Source: AC-32 sp045806105 (GTDB lineage: Bacteria; Actinomycetota; Thermoleophilia; Gaiellales; Gaiellaceae). Taken from it: a stretch of 30,499 nucleotides of DNA. Position numbers and translations under genes: made by a program. Shown piece by piece: positions 1 through 7,506 of this stretch (position 1 is its first letter; each line of letters begins with the position of its first letter). The notes beneath the pieces are model-generated. The model saw only the letters and a program-made list of their open reading frames with translations. It searched no databases and was not told the DNA's origin. The DNA is taken from assembly GCA_045806105.1 (NCBI GenBank), contig JBJMJY010000026.1, positions 1-30,499 on the forward strand, read 5' to 3'.

Positions 1-67
1 GGAGCGCGCCGGCCGCTGGGCGGGTTCGGACAAGCTCGAATGCGGCATCCATCTGGAAACCCACTAG
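1..67 (+). CDS. cysH: 3' end of a PAPS/APS reductase (CysH family), partial
   Basis: The window opens inside a reading frame (codons from base 2) that stops at TAG 65-67. The last residues include GRWAGSDKLECGIH. An arginine/tryptophan-rich segment followed by ECGxH very near the C-terminus is the hallmark of CysH-type (phospho)adenylylsulfate reductases, whose catalytic cysteine lies in that ECG motif and makes the enzyme-thiosulfonate intermediate that releases sulfite. The gene ends 7 bases before cysC, and its stop overlaps the AGGAGG ribosome-binding site of cysC, so they are almost certainly cotranscribed. Only 21 codons are visible. Whether it uses APS or PAPS depends on cysteine pairs lying upstream of the window. 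The call rests on this motif plus the sulfate-assimilation neighbours. Confidence 0.72.
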   Translation, partial: ERAGRWAGSDKLECGIHLETH

Positions 68-74
68 GAGGCAC

Positions 75-674
75 ATGACCGACCACATCTACGCCGCCGA
101 GCACCCCGAGACGACGCACGTCCGGCCCGGCGGCTTCACGCTCTGGTTCACCGGGCTCTCGGGCTCGGGCAAGACCACCATCGCCCACCTCGTCGGGCCC
201 GAGCTCGACCGGCGCGGCCTCGTCGTCGAGTACCTCGACGGCGACAACGTGCGCATGCACCTGTCGAAGGGGCTCGGGTTCTCGAAGGAGGACCGCGACA
301 CGCACGTCGAGCGCGTCGGCTGGGTGGCCTCGCGGATCACCCGGCAGGGCGGCGCGGTGATCACGGCCGCGATCTCCCCGTACGAGGCGACACGCCGGCA
401 GGCGCGCGACTGGGTCGAGCCAGTCGGCACCTTCGTCGAGGTCTACGTGAAGGCCTCGGTCGAGGAGTGCGCGCGGCGTGACGTGAAGGGTCTCTACGAG
501 AAGGCGTTCAAGGGCGAGATCATGGAGTTCACCGGCGTCTCGGATCCGTACGAGGAGCCGTCGAGCCCCGAGCTCGTGATCGACACGGAAGAGGTCGAGC
601 CCGAAGAGGCGGCCGCACTCGTCGTCGCGAAGCTCGAGGAGCTCGGGCTCGTCCCCGCGGAGGTCGCAGCGTGA
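75..674 (+). CDS. cysC: Adenylylsulfate (APS) kinase
   Basis: Cytoplasmic kinase that phosphorylates APS at the 3' position with ATP to give PAPS. The 199-residue protein has the family's normal length. Visible motifs: Walker A GLSGSGKTT (about residues 28-36), the DGDNVR motif (about 56-61), the FSKEDRDTHVERVGW segment that closes over APS, the ITAAISPYEATR segment, and the late substrate loop FTGVSDPYEEP. The ATG start is set by AGGAGG at 66-71 with a 5-base gap. It sits between the cysH tail and sat; its TGA overlaps the GTG of sat by four bases (GTGA), suggesting translational coupling. Function is secure. The role of PAPS here, as reductase substrate or sulfotransferase donor, depends on the type of CysH upstream. 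Confidence 0.96.
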   Translation: MTDHIYAAEHPETTHVRPGGFTLWFTGLSGSGKTTIAHLVGPELDRRGLVVEYLDGDNVRMHLSKGLGFSKEDRDTHVERVGWVASRITRQGGAVITAAISPYEATRRQARDWVEPVGTFVEVYVKASVEECARRDVKGLYEKAFKGEIMEFTGVSDPYEEPSSPELVIDTEEVEPEEAAALVVAKLEELGLVPAEVAA

Positions 675-1804
675 GCGTCACCGCCACCGCGCACCTGATC
701 GAGCCGCACGGCGGCAAGCTCGTCGACCGCACCGGGCCGCGGCCCGACGGAGTGGAGAGGCTCGAGCAGCTGCAGCTGACTCCGCGCGAGCTCTCCGACC
801 TCGACATGCTGGCGGGCGGCGCGCTCTCGCCGCTCGAGGGCTTCATGGCCCAGCACGACTACGAGCGCGTCGTCGACGAGATGCGCCTGGCGAACGGGCT
901 GCCGTGGGCGCTCCCGGTCTGCCTGGCGGTCGACCGTGAGCCCGACGGCGACCGGGTTGCGCTGACCGACGGCTCGGGCCGTCCGCTCGCGGTGCTCGAC
1001 GTCGATGGCGCCTTCGAGTACGACAAGGAGCGCGAGGCCGACCGCTGCTTCCGCACCACCGACGACGCGCACCCGGGCGTGAAGCGGCTCTACGACCAGA
1101 AGCCGCTCTACCTCGCCGGACGCGTGACCGTCTTCGAGCGGGCGGAGCCGTCGTTCCCGGAGCTCGCGCTCGATCCCGCGCAGACGCGGGAGACGTTCGC
1201 CGAGCGCGGCTGGCGGCGGGTGGTCGGCTTCCAGACGCGCAACCCGATCCACCGCGCGCACGAGTACCTGACGAAGGGTGCGCTCGAGACCGTCGACGGG
1301 CTGCTGATCCACCCGCTCGTCGGCGAGACCAAGTCGGACGACGTGCCGGCGGCGACGCGCGTGGAGTGCTACCGCGTGCTGGTCGAGAACTACTTCCCGG
1401 CCGACCGCGTGCTGGTCTCCGCGTTCCCCGCGGCGATGCGCTACGCCGGCCCGCGCGAGGCGATCTGGCACGCGATCTGCCGCAAGAACTACGGCTGCTC
1501 GCACTTCATCGTCGGTCGCGACCACGCGGGCGTCGGCGACTACTACGGCACCTATGACGCGCAGCTGATCTTCGATGAGTTCGAGCCGCACGAGCTCGAC
1601 ATCGAGCCGATGTTCTTCGAGCACGCGTTCTTCTGCCGCGCCTGCGATCAGATGGCTACGCCGAAGACGTGCCCGCACGGCGGAGACGACCACGTCTTCC
1701 TGTCGGGGACGAAGGTGCGCGAGCTCTTGGCGAACGGCGAGCTGCCGCCCGCGGAGTTCTCGCGCCCGGAGGTCGCAGAGGTGCTGATCCAGGCCTACCG
1801 CTGA
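671..1804 (+). CDS. sat: Sulfate adenylyltransferase (ATP sulfurylase), single-chain Sat type
   Basis: Activates sulfate with ATP to APS and pyrophosphate, the first step of sulfate assimilation. The 377 residues match the bacterial/archaeal Sat family rather than the heterodimeric CysDN type. Visible are the catalytic QTRNPIHRAHEYL segment (QxRNP plus HxxH), the GRDHAGVGDYYG nucleotide-binding loop, and a C-terminal FLSGTKVRELL segment. A CRAC...TCPHG cysteine/histidine cluster lies before that segment and may bind zinc, as reported for some ATP sulfurylases; that role is inferred. The GTG start at 671 overlaps the cysC stop by 4 bases, and the TGA overlaps the ATG of the next gene by one base (TGATG). 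Product and substrate agree with the adjacent APS kinase. Confidence 0.96.
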   Translation: MSVTATAHLIEPHGGKLVDRTGPRPDGVERLEQLQLTPRELSDLDMLAGGALSPLEGFMAQHDYERVVDEMRLANGLPWALPVCLAVDREPDGDRVALTDGSGRPLAVLDVDGAFEYDKEREADRCFRTTDDAHPGVKRLYDQKPLYLAGRVTVFERAEPSFPELALDPAQTRETFAERGWRRVVGFQTRNPIHRAHEYLTKGALETVDGLLIHPLVGETKSDDVPAATRVECYRVLVENYFPADRVLVSAFPAAMRYAGPREAIWHAICRKNYGCSHFIVGRDHAGVGDYYGTYDAQLIFDEFEPHELDIEPMFFEHAFFCRACDQMATPKTCPHGGDDHVFLSGTKVRELLANGELPPAEFSRPEVAEVLIQAYR

Positions 1805-2706
1805 TGGACTGGAAGCTCTCGCTCGCGGGGCTGCTCGTCGGCGGCCTCGTCGGTCTCGCGGGCATGGGCGGGGGCTCGCTGATGACGCCGCTGCTCGTGA
1901 TCGCGTTCGGGTTCAACCCGACCGTCGCGATCGGCACCGACATCCTCCACGGCGCGATCTTCAAGTCGGTCGGCGGCATCCGCCACCGGCGGCTCGGCAC
2001 CGTCCACGCGCGCCTGAGCGGCTGGATGTTCCTCGCGAGCGCTCCGATGTCGCTCGTCGGCGTCTGGGTCGCGAGCTGGATCGAGCGCACGCACGGTGAC
2101 GCCGCGGAGTCGGTGATGGGACGTGTGCTCGCGGTGACGCTGATGCTGGGCGCCGTCGGGCTCTTCGCGAAGAGCGTCATCCGCTACCGCGAGCGGAGCG
2201 ACGCGCCGTTCCTGCTCAGGCGGCGCGATCGGCTTGCGGCGCTCGCGATCGGGTTCTTCGGGGGGTTCATCGTCGGGCTGACCTCGGTCGGGACCGGCGT
2301 CTTCTTCGGCTTGACGATGCTGATCGTGTTCCCGCTGCGCGCGGCCAAAGTCGTCGGCACCGACATCTTCCACGCGGCGGCGCTGCTCTGGGTCGCCGGC
2401 GCGGGGCACCTCGTCGCCGGCAATGTCGACATGAGCGCGGTCGGCTGGCTCGTGATCGGCTCGGTTCCGGGCGTGCTGATCGCGAGCCAGTTCACGCTCC
2501 GGATGCCCGAGCGCGTGCTCCGCGTCGCGCTCGCGTCCGTGCTCCTGCTGAGCGGGATCAAGCTGCTCGACTTCCCGCAGGGGGACGCCGTGCTCGCGGC
2601 TGCGGCGTGCGGCGTCGCGATCGGCTTCGGCGCCTGGGCTCTGGCCGTGCGAGCCGCGCGCCGCCGCCCGCGGCAAGCGCTGAGTCGCCCGGCTGGCACC
2701 GACTAG
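1804..2706 (+). CDS. TSUP (TauE/SafE) family membrane permease, probably for a sulfur oxyanion
   Basis: 300-residue hydrophobic protein with about eight predicted membrane segments in two similar halves, each carrying a glycine-rich loop followed by a GTDI motif (GLAGMGGGSLMTPLL...GTDILHGAIFKSVGG and GLTSVGTGVFFG...GTDIFHAAALLW). This repeated arrangement is typical of the TauE/SafE/TSUP family, which moves sulfite, sulfate or sulfonates. I start it at ATG 1804 because it overlaps the sat stop by one base; the frame is open further upstream, but that would run inside sat. Its place as last gene of the cysH-cysC-sat operon suggests sulfate uptake or sulfite export; direction and exact substrate cannot be read from sequence. 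Confidence 0.88.
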   Translation: MDWKLSLAGLLVGGLVGLAGMGGGSLMTPLLVIAFGFNPTVAIGTDILHGAIFKSVGGIRHRRLGTVHARLSGWMFLASAPMSLVGVWVASWIERTHGDAAESVMGRVLAVTLMLGAVGLFAKSVIRYRERSDAPFLLRRRDRLAALAIGFFGGFIVGLTSVGTGVFFGLTMLIVFPLRAAKVVGTDIFHAAALLWVAGAGHLVAGNVDMSAVGWLVIGSVPGVLIASQFTLRMPERVLRVALASVLLLSGIKLLDFPQGDAVLAAAACGVAIGFGAWALAVRAARRRPRQALSRPAGTD

Positions 2707-2709
2707 ACT
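2704..2709 (+). promoter_or_regulatory. Candidate -10 box (TAGACT) for the FlgD-Ig/ligase pair
   Basis: TAGACT ends 10 bases before the GTG start at 2720, with no Shine-Dalgarno sequence between them. The same hexamer precedes the epimerase at 6523. I see no strong -35 hexamer. It overlaps the stop of the preceding permease gene, so the operon boundary would fall here. Inferred, not measured. Confidence 0.4.
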
Positions 2710-2719
2710 CGTTCCACCC

Positions 2720-3640
2720 GTGGCGCGAATCCTGCCGACGCTCGTCGTGCTGGCTCTCCTCGGCTGCACGGCCGCGGCCTTCGCGGTCACCGAGAACCTG
2801 AAGCTCGAGCGAGCGCCGGTGTTCGACACCAAGGTCGGCAAGGTCGTCGCACCGGATTCGGCGTCGAACTCGACGGTTCCGATTCAGTTCCAGCTGCGCA
2901 AGCCGGACAGCATCACGATCGAGATTGTCAACGGTGGCGGCGAGATCATCCGGACGCTCGCGCGCGGCCGCCCGGAGCGGCGGGGCACGCTGCAGTTCAC
3001 CTGGGACGGGCGCAACGACGCGCACGAGGTCGTCCCCGACGGCACCTATCGCCCACGGGTCCACCTCGCGCGCGAGCACCGGACGATCCTGCTGCCGAAC
3101 CCGATCCGGATGGACGCAACACCGCCCTTCGTCCGGCTCGTGTCGGTGCGGCCGCGCGTCTTCTCGCCGGACGGCGACTTCCGCCGCGAACTCGTCCGGA
3201 TCCGGTACCAGACCAATGAGCCATCCCGGGTGGTGCTCTACGTTGACGGTGACCGTCGCGCCGGGCCGACCTTCCGCTTCGTGCGCAAGGGGAAGCTCGA
3301 CTGGGGCGGCAAGGCGGCCCGCTCGCTCCAGCCCGGGCGCCACCTCATCCGGCTGCGGGCGCTCGACCGCGCGACGAATCTCGGGCCCGGGAGCCGCGCG
3401 CTCACCGTGGTCGCGCGCTACATCGAGATACGGCCACACTCGGTGCGCGTGAAGACTGGCCGGCGCTTTGGCTTCCGTGTCCTCACCTACGCGAAGCGCT
3501 ACTCGGTGCACCTTGGCTCGCTGCACGCCCGCCGCAGCGGCGGGCTGCTCATCCTGCGCGCGCCCAAGCCGGGCCGGTACGTGCTCCGCGTCGCGGCGAA
3601 CGGGCACGTGGCGAGGGCGGTCGTGGTGGTGAGGCCGTGA
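2720..3640 (+). CDS. Secreted protein with FlgD-like Ig domain
   Basis: 306-residue exported protein of unknown job. An N-terminal hydrophobic signal (residues 1 to about 22) contains LLGC, so either signal peptidase I or lipoprotein processing is possible. Around residues 90-110 is the sequence FTWDGRNDAHEVVPDGTYRP, the characteristic WDGxD...DGTY signature of FlgD/Flg_new Ig-like folds. A second segment beginning VFSPDGDF resembles the start of another SPDGD-type beta domain, and the C-terminus is a further small beta-rich domain. The GTG start at 2720 follows a TAGACT box with almost no leader. It overlaps the following ligase-like gene by four bases (GTGA), implying coordinated production with a polysaccharide enzyme. 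A cell-surface or periplasmic role is inferred. Confidence 0.72.
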   Translation: MARILPTLVVLALLGCTAAAFAVTENLKLERAPVFDTKVGKVVAPDSASNSTVPIQFQLRKPDSITIEIVNGGGEIIRTLARGRPERRGTLQFTWDGRNDAHEVVPDGTYRPRVHLAREHRTILLPNPIRMDATPPFVRLVSVRPRVFSPDGDFRRELVRIRYQTNEPSRVVLYVDGDRRAGPTFRFVRKGKLDWGGKAARSLQPGRHLIRLRALDRATNLGPGSRALTVVARYIEIRPHSVRVKTGRRFGFRVLTYAKRYSVHLGSLHARRSGGLLILRAPKPGRYVLRVAANGHVARAVVVVRP

Positions 3641-5190
3641 CCTCCGAGCTCGCGCGCGCGGGAGGCGTGATCGGCGCGGCCGGGCTGGCGGTGCTGCTCG
3701 TCGCGCCCTCCCGGGTGCAGCGGCTGGCGGCGCTCGGCGCGTGGGCGATCGGCGCGCTTCTGCTCGCGCTCTACCTGGCGCCGGACGGCCATCGGCCGTT
3801 GCTCGCGGGGGCCGCGGTCGTCGGTCTCCTGGTCGCCGCTGCGGGCGCCTACGTCTTCCGCCGCTGGCCCTACATGCTCCCGTTCGCGGCCCTCGCCTGC
3901 GTCGCCGCACGGATCCATGTGACCGTCGGGTCGACCGAGGCGAACCTGCTCGCGCCGATGTACGCGGTCGTGGCGGCGGCCGCACTGCTGCTCGCGTGGG
4001 AGCTTGTTCAGGGAGACACGCGCGCGCGAGAGCTTGGCCGAGTGGCGTGGCCGCTGGCGGCCTTCGTCGGTTGGACCGGCCTCTCGATCCTCTGGACCGG
4101 CGACGTCCGCCAGGGCGCGATCGAGCTGCTCTTCTTCTTCCTGCCGTTCGGCCTGCTCGCGGTCGCGCTGGCGCGGCTCGAGTGGCGGCCGCTGCTCGCA
4201 CTCGGGCTGCTCGTCGAGCTGACCGCCATGGCGGTCATCTTCGCGCTGATCGGGATCTACCAGTACGAGACCCGCGACGTCTTCTGGAACCCGAAGCTGC
4301 TCGTCTCGAACGCCTACGCGCCGTTCTACCGCGTGAACTCTGTCTTCTGGGACCCGTCGATCTACGGGCGCTTCCTCGTCGTCGCGATCCTGGCGTGCCT
4401 CGTCGTCGTGCTCTCCGTGCGCGACCGGCGCCTGCTGTACGGGGCGACCGCCGCGATCGTCGTCATCTCGGCCGGCCTCTACTTCTCGTACTCGCAGTCG
4501 AGCTACGCCGCGCTGGCGGTCGGCGTGATCGCCGCGGCCGTCTTCGCGTGGGGCCGCCGCGGCCTCGCGCTGGCGGCGGTGGCGGCCGTCGTCGTCGTGG
4601 CCGGCGCCCTCGCGGTCCCGAGCGTGCGCCACGACGTCTTCGGCAACGGAAACGGCAAGAGCTCGACCAGCGGCCGCGGCAAGCTCGTGCGCAAGGGCGT
4701 CCACATCGCGGTGCACCACCCCGTGGCCGGCGTCGGGGTCGGCGGTTTCAAGCATGCTTATGCGAATCTCACGAATCTGAAGGGCGCGGAGCCGAATGCG
4801 GCCGCCTCGCACACCACGCCGGTCACCGTCGCCGCAGAGGGCGGGATCGTCGGCTTCGGGCTCTACGTGTGGCTGCTCGTCGCGGCGCTGGGCCTTGCCT
4901 TCCGCCGCTTCGCGCGCGACCTGCCGGGCCTCAGCGCGCTCGCGTTCGGGCTCGTCCTGACCGCGATCGCGGTCCACAGCCTCTTCTACAACGCGTTCTT
5001 CGAGGACCCGACGGTCTGGGGTGCGATCGGCCTCGCGGCCGCGCTACCGCGCCGGCGAGACGAGCGCGCGGATCCGCCGGAGCTCGACCGGCAGGTAGAA
5101 CCCGAGCGGCAGCAGGATCAGCGGGTAGACGGCGCTGAGCAGGACCGCGCCCGCGAGCGGGACGTCGAGGCTCTTCCCGAGCGCCGTTAG
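3637..5190 (+). CDS. O-antigen ligase/polymerase-like membrane protein (Wzy_C type)
   Basis: 517-residue polytopic membrane protein. The N-terminal two thirds are a series of hydrophobic helices. A long extracytoplasmic loop and a late segment, AGVGVGGFKHAYANL...SHTTPVTVAAEGGIVGFGLY, match the O-antigen ligase/polymerase pattern (PxxGxGxxxF followed by H-x-x-x-x-x-x-x-EGGxxG). Such proteins polymerise lipid-linked glycan repeats or transfer glycans to an acceptor at the outer face of the membrane. The GTG start overlaps the preceding secreted-protein gene by 4 bases. The last ~48 residues, after the final helix, are strongly charged and are encoded opposite the 3' end of the flippase gene: a 147-base convergent overlap. 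The true stop could have been lost from nearer 5050, or the tail is genuine. Confidence 0.8.
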   Translation: MTSELARAGGVIGAAGLAVLLVAPSRVQRLAALGAWAIGALLLALYLAPDGHRPLLAGAAVVGLLVAAAGAYVFRRWPYMLPFAALACVAARIHVTVGSTEANLLAPMYAVVAAAALLLAWELVQGDTRARELGRVAWPLAAFVGWTGLSILWTGDVRQGAIELLFFFLPFGLLAVALARLEWRPLLALGLLVELTAMAVIFALIGIYQYETRDVFWNPKLLVSNAYAPFYRVNSVFWDPSIYGRFLVVAILACLVVVLSVRDRRLLYGATAAIVVISAGLYFSYSQSSYAALAVGVIAAAVFAWGRRGLALAAVAAVVVVAGALAVPSVRHDVFGNGNGKSSTSGRGKLVRKGVHIAVHHPVAGVGVGGFKHAYANLTNLKGAEPNAAASHTTPVTVAAEGGIVGFGLYVWLLVAALGLAFRRFARDLPGLSALAFGLVLTAIAVHSLFYNAFFEDPTVWGAIGLAAALPRRRDERADPPELDRQVEPERQQDQRVDGAEQDRARERDVEALPERR

Positions 5191-6480
5191 CGCGACCGCG
5201 GACCCGGCTGCGAGCGCGATCCGCCGCCACTGGTAGGGCACAGGGAAGACCTGCTGCGCCCGCACGGTCATGCCGAGGAACATCACGACGTACGCGACCA
5301 GCGTCGAGATCGCCGCGCCGATCATCCCGTAGGGCGGGATCAGCACGAAGTTGAGGCCGATGTTCACGAGCGCCGCGGCGCCGGTGACGACCCAGTTGAA
5401 CTGCGTTTTCTTCGCGCGCCCGATCCCGATCGACATGACGTTGAACGCAATGAAGGCGGTCACGCCGAAGACGAGCAGCGGCACGACCTCGGCCGCGCGG
5501 TAGAAGCGCGGCGTCGTCAAGAGGCGAACGAGCCAGGGCGCGAGCAGCGACACCGCCAGCGAGAGCCAGCAGCAGGCGTAGAGGACGTAGGTCAGCACGA
5601 AGCTGTAGGTCCGCTTGGCCTCGTCGTCCTCCTTGATCGAGAAGGCGAAGGCCGGCCACGCGGCGCGGAGCGCGATCAGCACCAGCAGGAGGGCGGTCGA
5701 GATGCGGACGCCGACGGAATAGAGGCCGTTCTCGGGGAGACCCTTCATCCGCACCAGGAAGAAGCGGTCGGAGAGGTCGATCACCCACAGCGCGATCCCG
5801 GACGGCACGAGCGGCAGGCCGAAGCGCTGCATCTGCCGGAAGAGCTCGCGGTCGAACTCGAGCCCGAGCTGGAAGCGCCGGTAGCCGAGCAGGACGAAGA
5901 AGACGACGAGCGTACCGGTGAAGTTGCCGGCGATCACGCCGATCGCGCCCTTATCCCAGACGGCGACGAGGAGGATCGTCGCGACGACGGTGATGATCAC
6001 GTTGGCCAGCGTCGCGGTCACGTACGAGACCGAGCGCTCCTCGACCCGGAAGAGCGCGGTCAGCTGCTCGTAGTTCATCTGCGCCCAGAGCAGGACGAGC
6101 GCGGCGCGGACGAGGTTCGCCTTCGAGTCCGTGGTGAAAAGGACCTGCGAGATCTCGCTCGCGAGGAGCGAGCCGACGACGAGCCCGAGCGTCGCCATGA
6201 CCATCGTGAACCAGAAGGAGGTGCGCACGACGGTCGTCCGGCCGGCCTCGTCGTCCGCGTCGAAGTAGAAGCGGAAGAACGCCATCGAGATGCCCATCCG
6301 CAGGACGATCACGAGCACGACCGTGAGCGAGATCAGGGTGTCGACCGCCCCGACGTCGGCGCGCGTCAGGTAGCGCGTCACGATCGGGAGCAGCAGGACG
6401 CCGATCAGTCGCGAGACGACCGCGCCAAGGCCGTAGATGGCGGAATGCTTGGCGAGCCGGCCGAGCTGCTGTGCTAGCAC
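5044..6480 (-). CDS. Wzx-type polysaccharide flippase (MATE/MOP superfamily)
   Basis: 478-residue protein with 12-14 predicted membrane helices. It begins QQLGRLAKHSAIYGLGAV..., the amphipathic start typical of the Polysacc_synt family, and continues with the conserved LPIVTRYLTRADVGAVDTL segment around residues 31-50. Members translocate undecaprenyl-linked oligosaccharides across the inner membrane. Start is GTG (complement of CAC 6478-6480). The gene lies between a ligase-like gene (convergent, overlapping by 147 bases) and a sugar epimerase (divergent, 42 bases between starts), consistent with a Wzx/Wzy pathway. A teichoic- or peptidoglycan-precursor flippase of the same superfamily is the main alternative. 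Confidence 0.88.
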   Translation of the reverse strand: MLAQQLGRLAKHSAIYGLGAVVSRLIGVLLLPIVTRYLTRADVGAVDTLISLTVVLVIVLRMGISMAFFRFYFDADDEAGRTTVVRTSFWFTMVMATLGLVVGSLLASEISQVLFTTDSKANLVRAALVLLWAQMNYEQLTALFRVEERSVSYVTATLANVIITVVATILLVAVWDKGAIGVIAGNFTGTLVVFFVLLGYRRFQLGLEFDRELFRQMQRFGLPLVPSGIALWVIDLSDRFFLVRMKGLPENGLYSVGVRISTALLLVLIALRAAWPAFAFSIKEDDEAKRTYSFVLTYVLYACCWLSLAVSLLAPWLVRLLTTPRFYRAAEVVPLLVFGVTAFIAFNVMSIGIGRAKKTQFNWVVTGAAALVNIGLNFVLIPPYGMIGAAISTLVAYVVMFLGMTVRAQQVFPVPYQWRRIALAAGSAVALTALGKSLDVPLAGAVLLSAVYPLILLPLGFYLPVELRRIRALVSPAR

Positions 6481-6508
6481 GGCTGTCAGTTTGGCCGAAT
6501 CCCACGGA

Positions 6509-6514
6509 TAGACT
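6509..6514 (+). promoter_or_regulatory. Candidate -10 box (TAGACT) for the epimerase operon, probably leaderless
   Basis: TAGACT lies 8 bases before the GTG at 6523, in the 42-base gap between the divergent flippase and epimerase starts. Transcription would begin at or next to the start codon, and no Shine-Dalgarno sequence is present. The -35 region (about 6485-6491) is weak. This is the same hexamer as at 2704-2709. Confidence 0.42.
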
Positions 6515-6522
6515 GGCCGATC

Positions 6523-7506
6523 GTGTCTCTAAGCGGCAAGAAGATCCTGATGACGGGCGGGGCGGGCTTCATCGGCACCGCGCTGGCCCGGCGGCTCGTC
6601 GCCGACAACGAGATCGTCGTGCTCGACAACCTGCACCGCGACTCGCTCACCGGCACCGACCTCGCCGAGCACGACAACCTCCGCTTCGTCCAGGGCGACG
6701 TGCTCGACCTGCCGCTGCTGCGCGAGCTCACCGCGCGCGCGACGCACGTCGTTCACCTCGCCGCGATCGCCGGTGTCGACACGGTGCTGAAGAGCCCGGT
6801 GCGGACGATGCGCGTGAACCTGATCGGCACCTCGAACGTGCTCGAGGCGGCGCAGGACGCCGGGTCGATCGAGCGGCTGATCGACTTCTCGACGAGCGAG
6901 GTCTTCGGCACGCACGCCTACAAGGTCGAGGAGACGCACGTCACCTCGCAGGGGTCCGTCGGCGAGGCGCGCTGGACGTACGCGGTCTCGAAGCTCGCGG
7001 GTGAGTACCTCGCGCACTCGTACTACGACGAGCACAAGCTGCCTTCGACCTCGATCCGGCCGTTCAACGTCTACGGGCCGGGCCAGGTGGGCAGCGGCGC
7101 GATTCACCACTTCACCGTGCGGGCGCTCGCAGGCGAGGAGCTCGTCATTCACGGCGACGGCTCGCAGATCCGCGCCTGGTGCTTCGTCGACGACGTGGTC
7201 GAGGCGCTGCTCGCGATGCTCGAGCGCGAGGAGGCGGTCGGGCAGGTCTTCAACGTCGGCAACCCGCGCTCGGTGGTGACGGTCTTCGACCTCGCCTCGC
7301 GGATCAAGCGGCTCGCCGGCTCGGAGTCGGAGATCGTGTTCCGGCCGCTGCACTACACCGACGTCGAGATGCGGATCCCAAACGTCGACAAGGCGCGGAA
7401 GCTGCTCGAGTGGGAGCCGACCGTCGACCTGGACGACGGGCTCGCCCGCACGATCGCGTGGTACCGCGAGCGGCAGCCCGTGCAGAGCCTGGCGCCTTCG
7501 CGGTGA
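6523..7506 (+). CDS. NAD-dependent nucleotide-sugar epimerase/dehydratase (extended SDR)
   Basis: 327-residue extended short-chain dehydrogenase/reductase. The Rossmann glycine motif TGGAGFIG is at residues 11-18, a DFSTSEVFG segment supplies the catalytic serine/threonine region (about 121-129), and the catalytic pair is in YAVSK (Y153, K157). RPFNVYGPGQ and the later RAWCFVDDVVEA segment are typical of UDP-glucose 4-epimerase/dTDP-glucose dehydratase relatives. It would convert a nucleotide-linked sugar for the adjacent glycan machinery; the exact substrate is not readable. GTG 6523 is chosen because it sits just after a TAGACT box and gives a normal N-terminus. The stop overlaps the next gene's GTG by four bases. 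Confidence 0.88.
   Translation: MSLSGKKILMTGGAGFIGTALARRLVADNEIVVLDNLHRDSLTGTDLAEHDNLRFVQGDVLDLPLLRELTARATHVVHLAAIAGVDTVLKSPVRTMRVNLIGTSNVLEAAQDAGSIERLIDFSTSEVFGTHAYKVEETHVTSQGSVGEARWTYAVSKLAGEYLAHSYYDEHKLPSTSIRPFNVYGPGQVGSGAIHHFTVRALAGEELVIHGDGSQIRAWCFVDDVVEALLAMLEREEAVGQVFNVGNPRSVVTVFDLASRIKRLAGSESEIVFRPLHYTDVEMRIPNVDKARKLLEWEPTVDLDDGLARTIAWYRERQPVQSLAPSR

Noticed and set aside
2558..4201. Minus-strand open frame of 547 codons opposite the FlgD-Ig gene
   Set aside because: Arginine/alanine/proline-rich shadow without any domain; it spans two convincing plus-strand genes.
3499..4977. Long minus-strand open frame (492 codons) opposite the ligase-like gene
   Set aside because: Composition is charged, low-complexity R/D/E/H/Q with no hydrophobic core or motif, the usual antisense shadow of a high-GC gene; the plus strand has a clear membrane protein.
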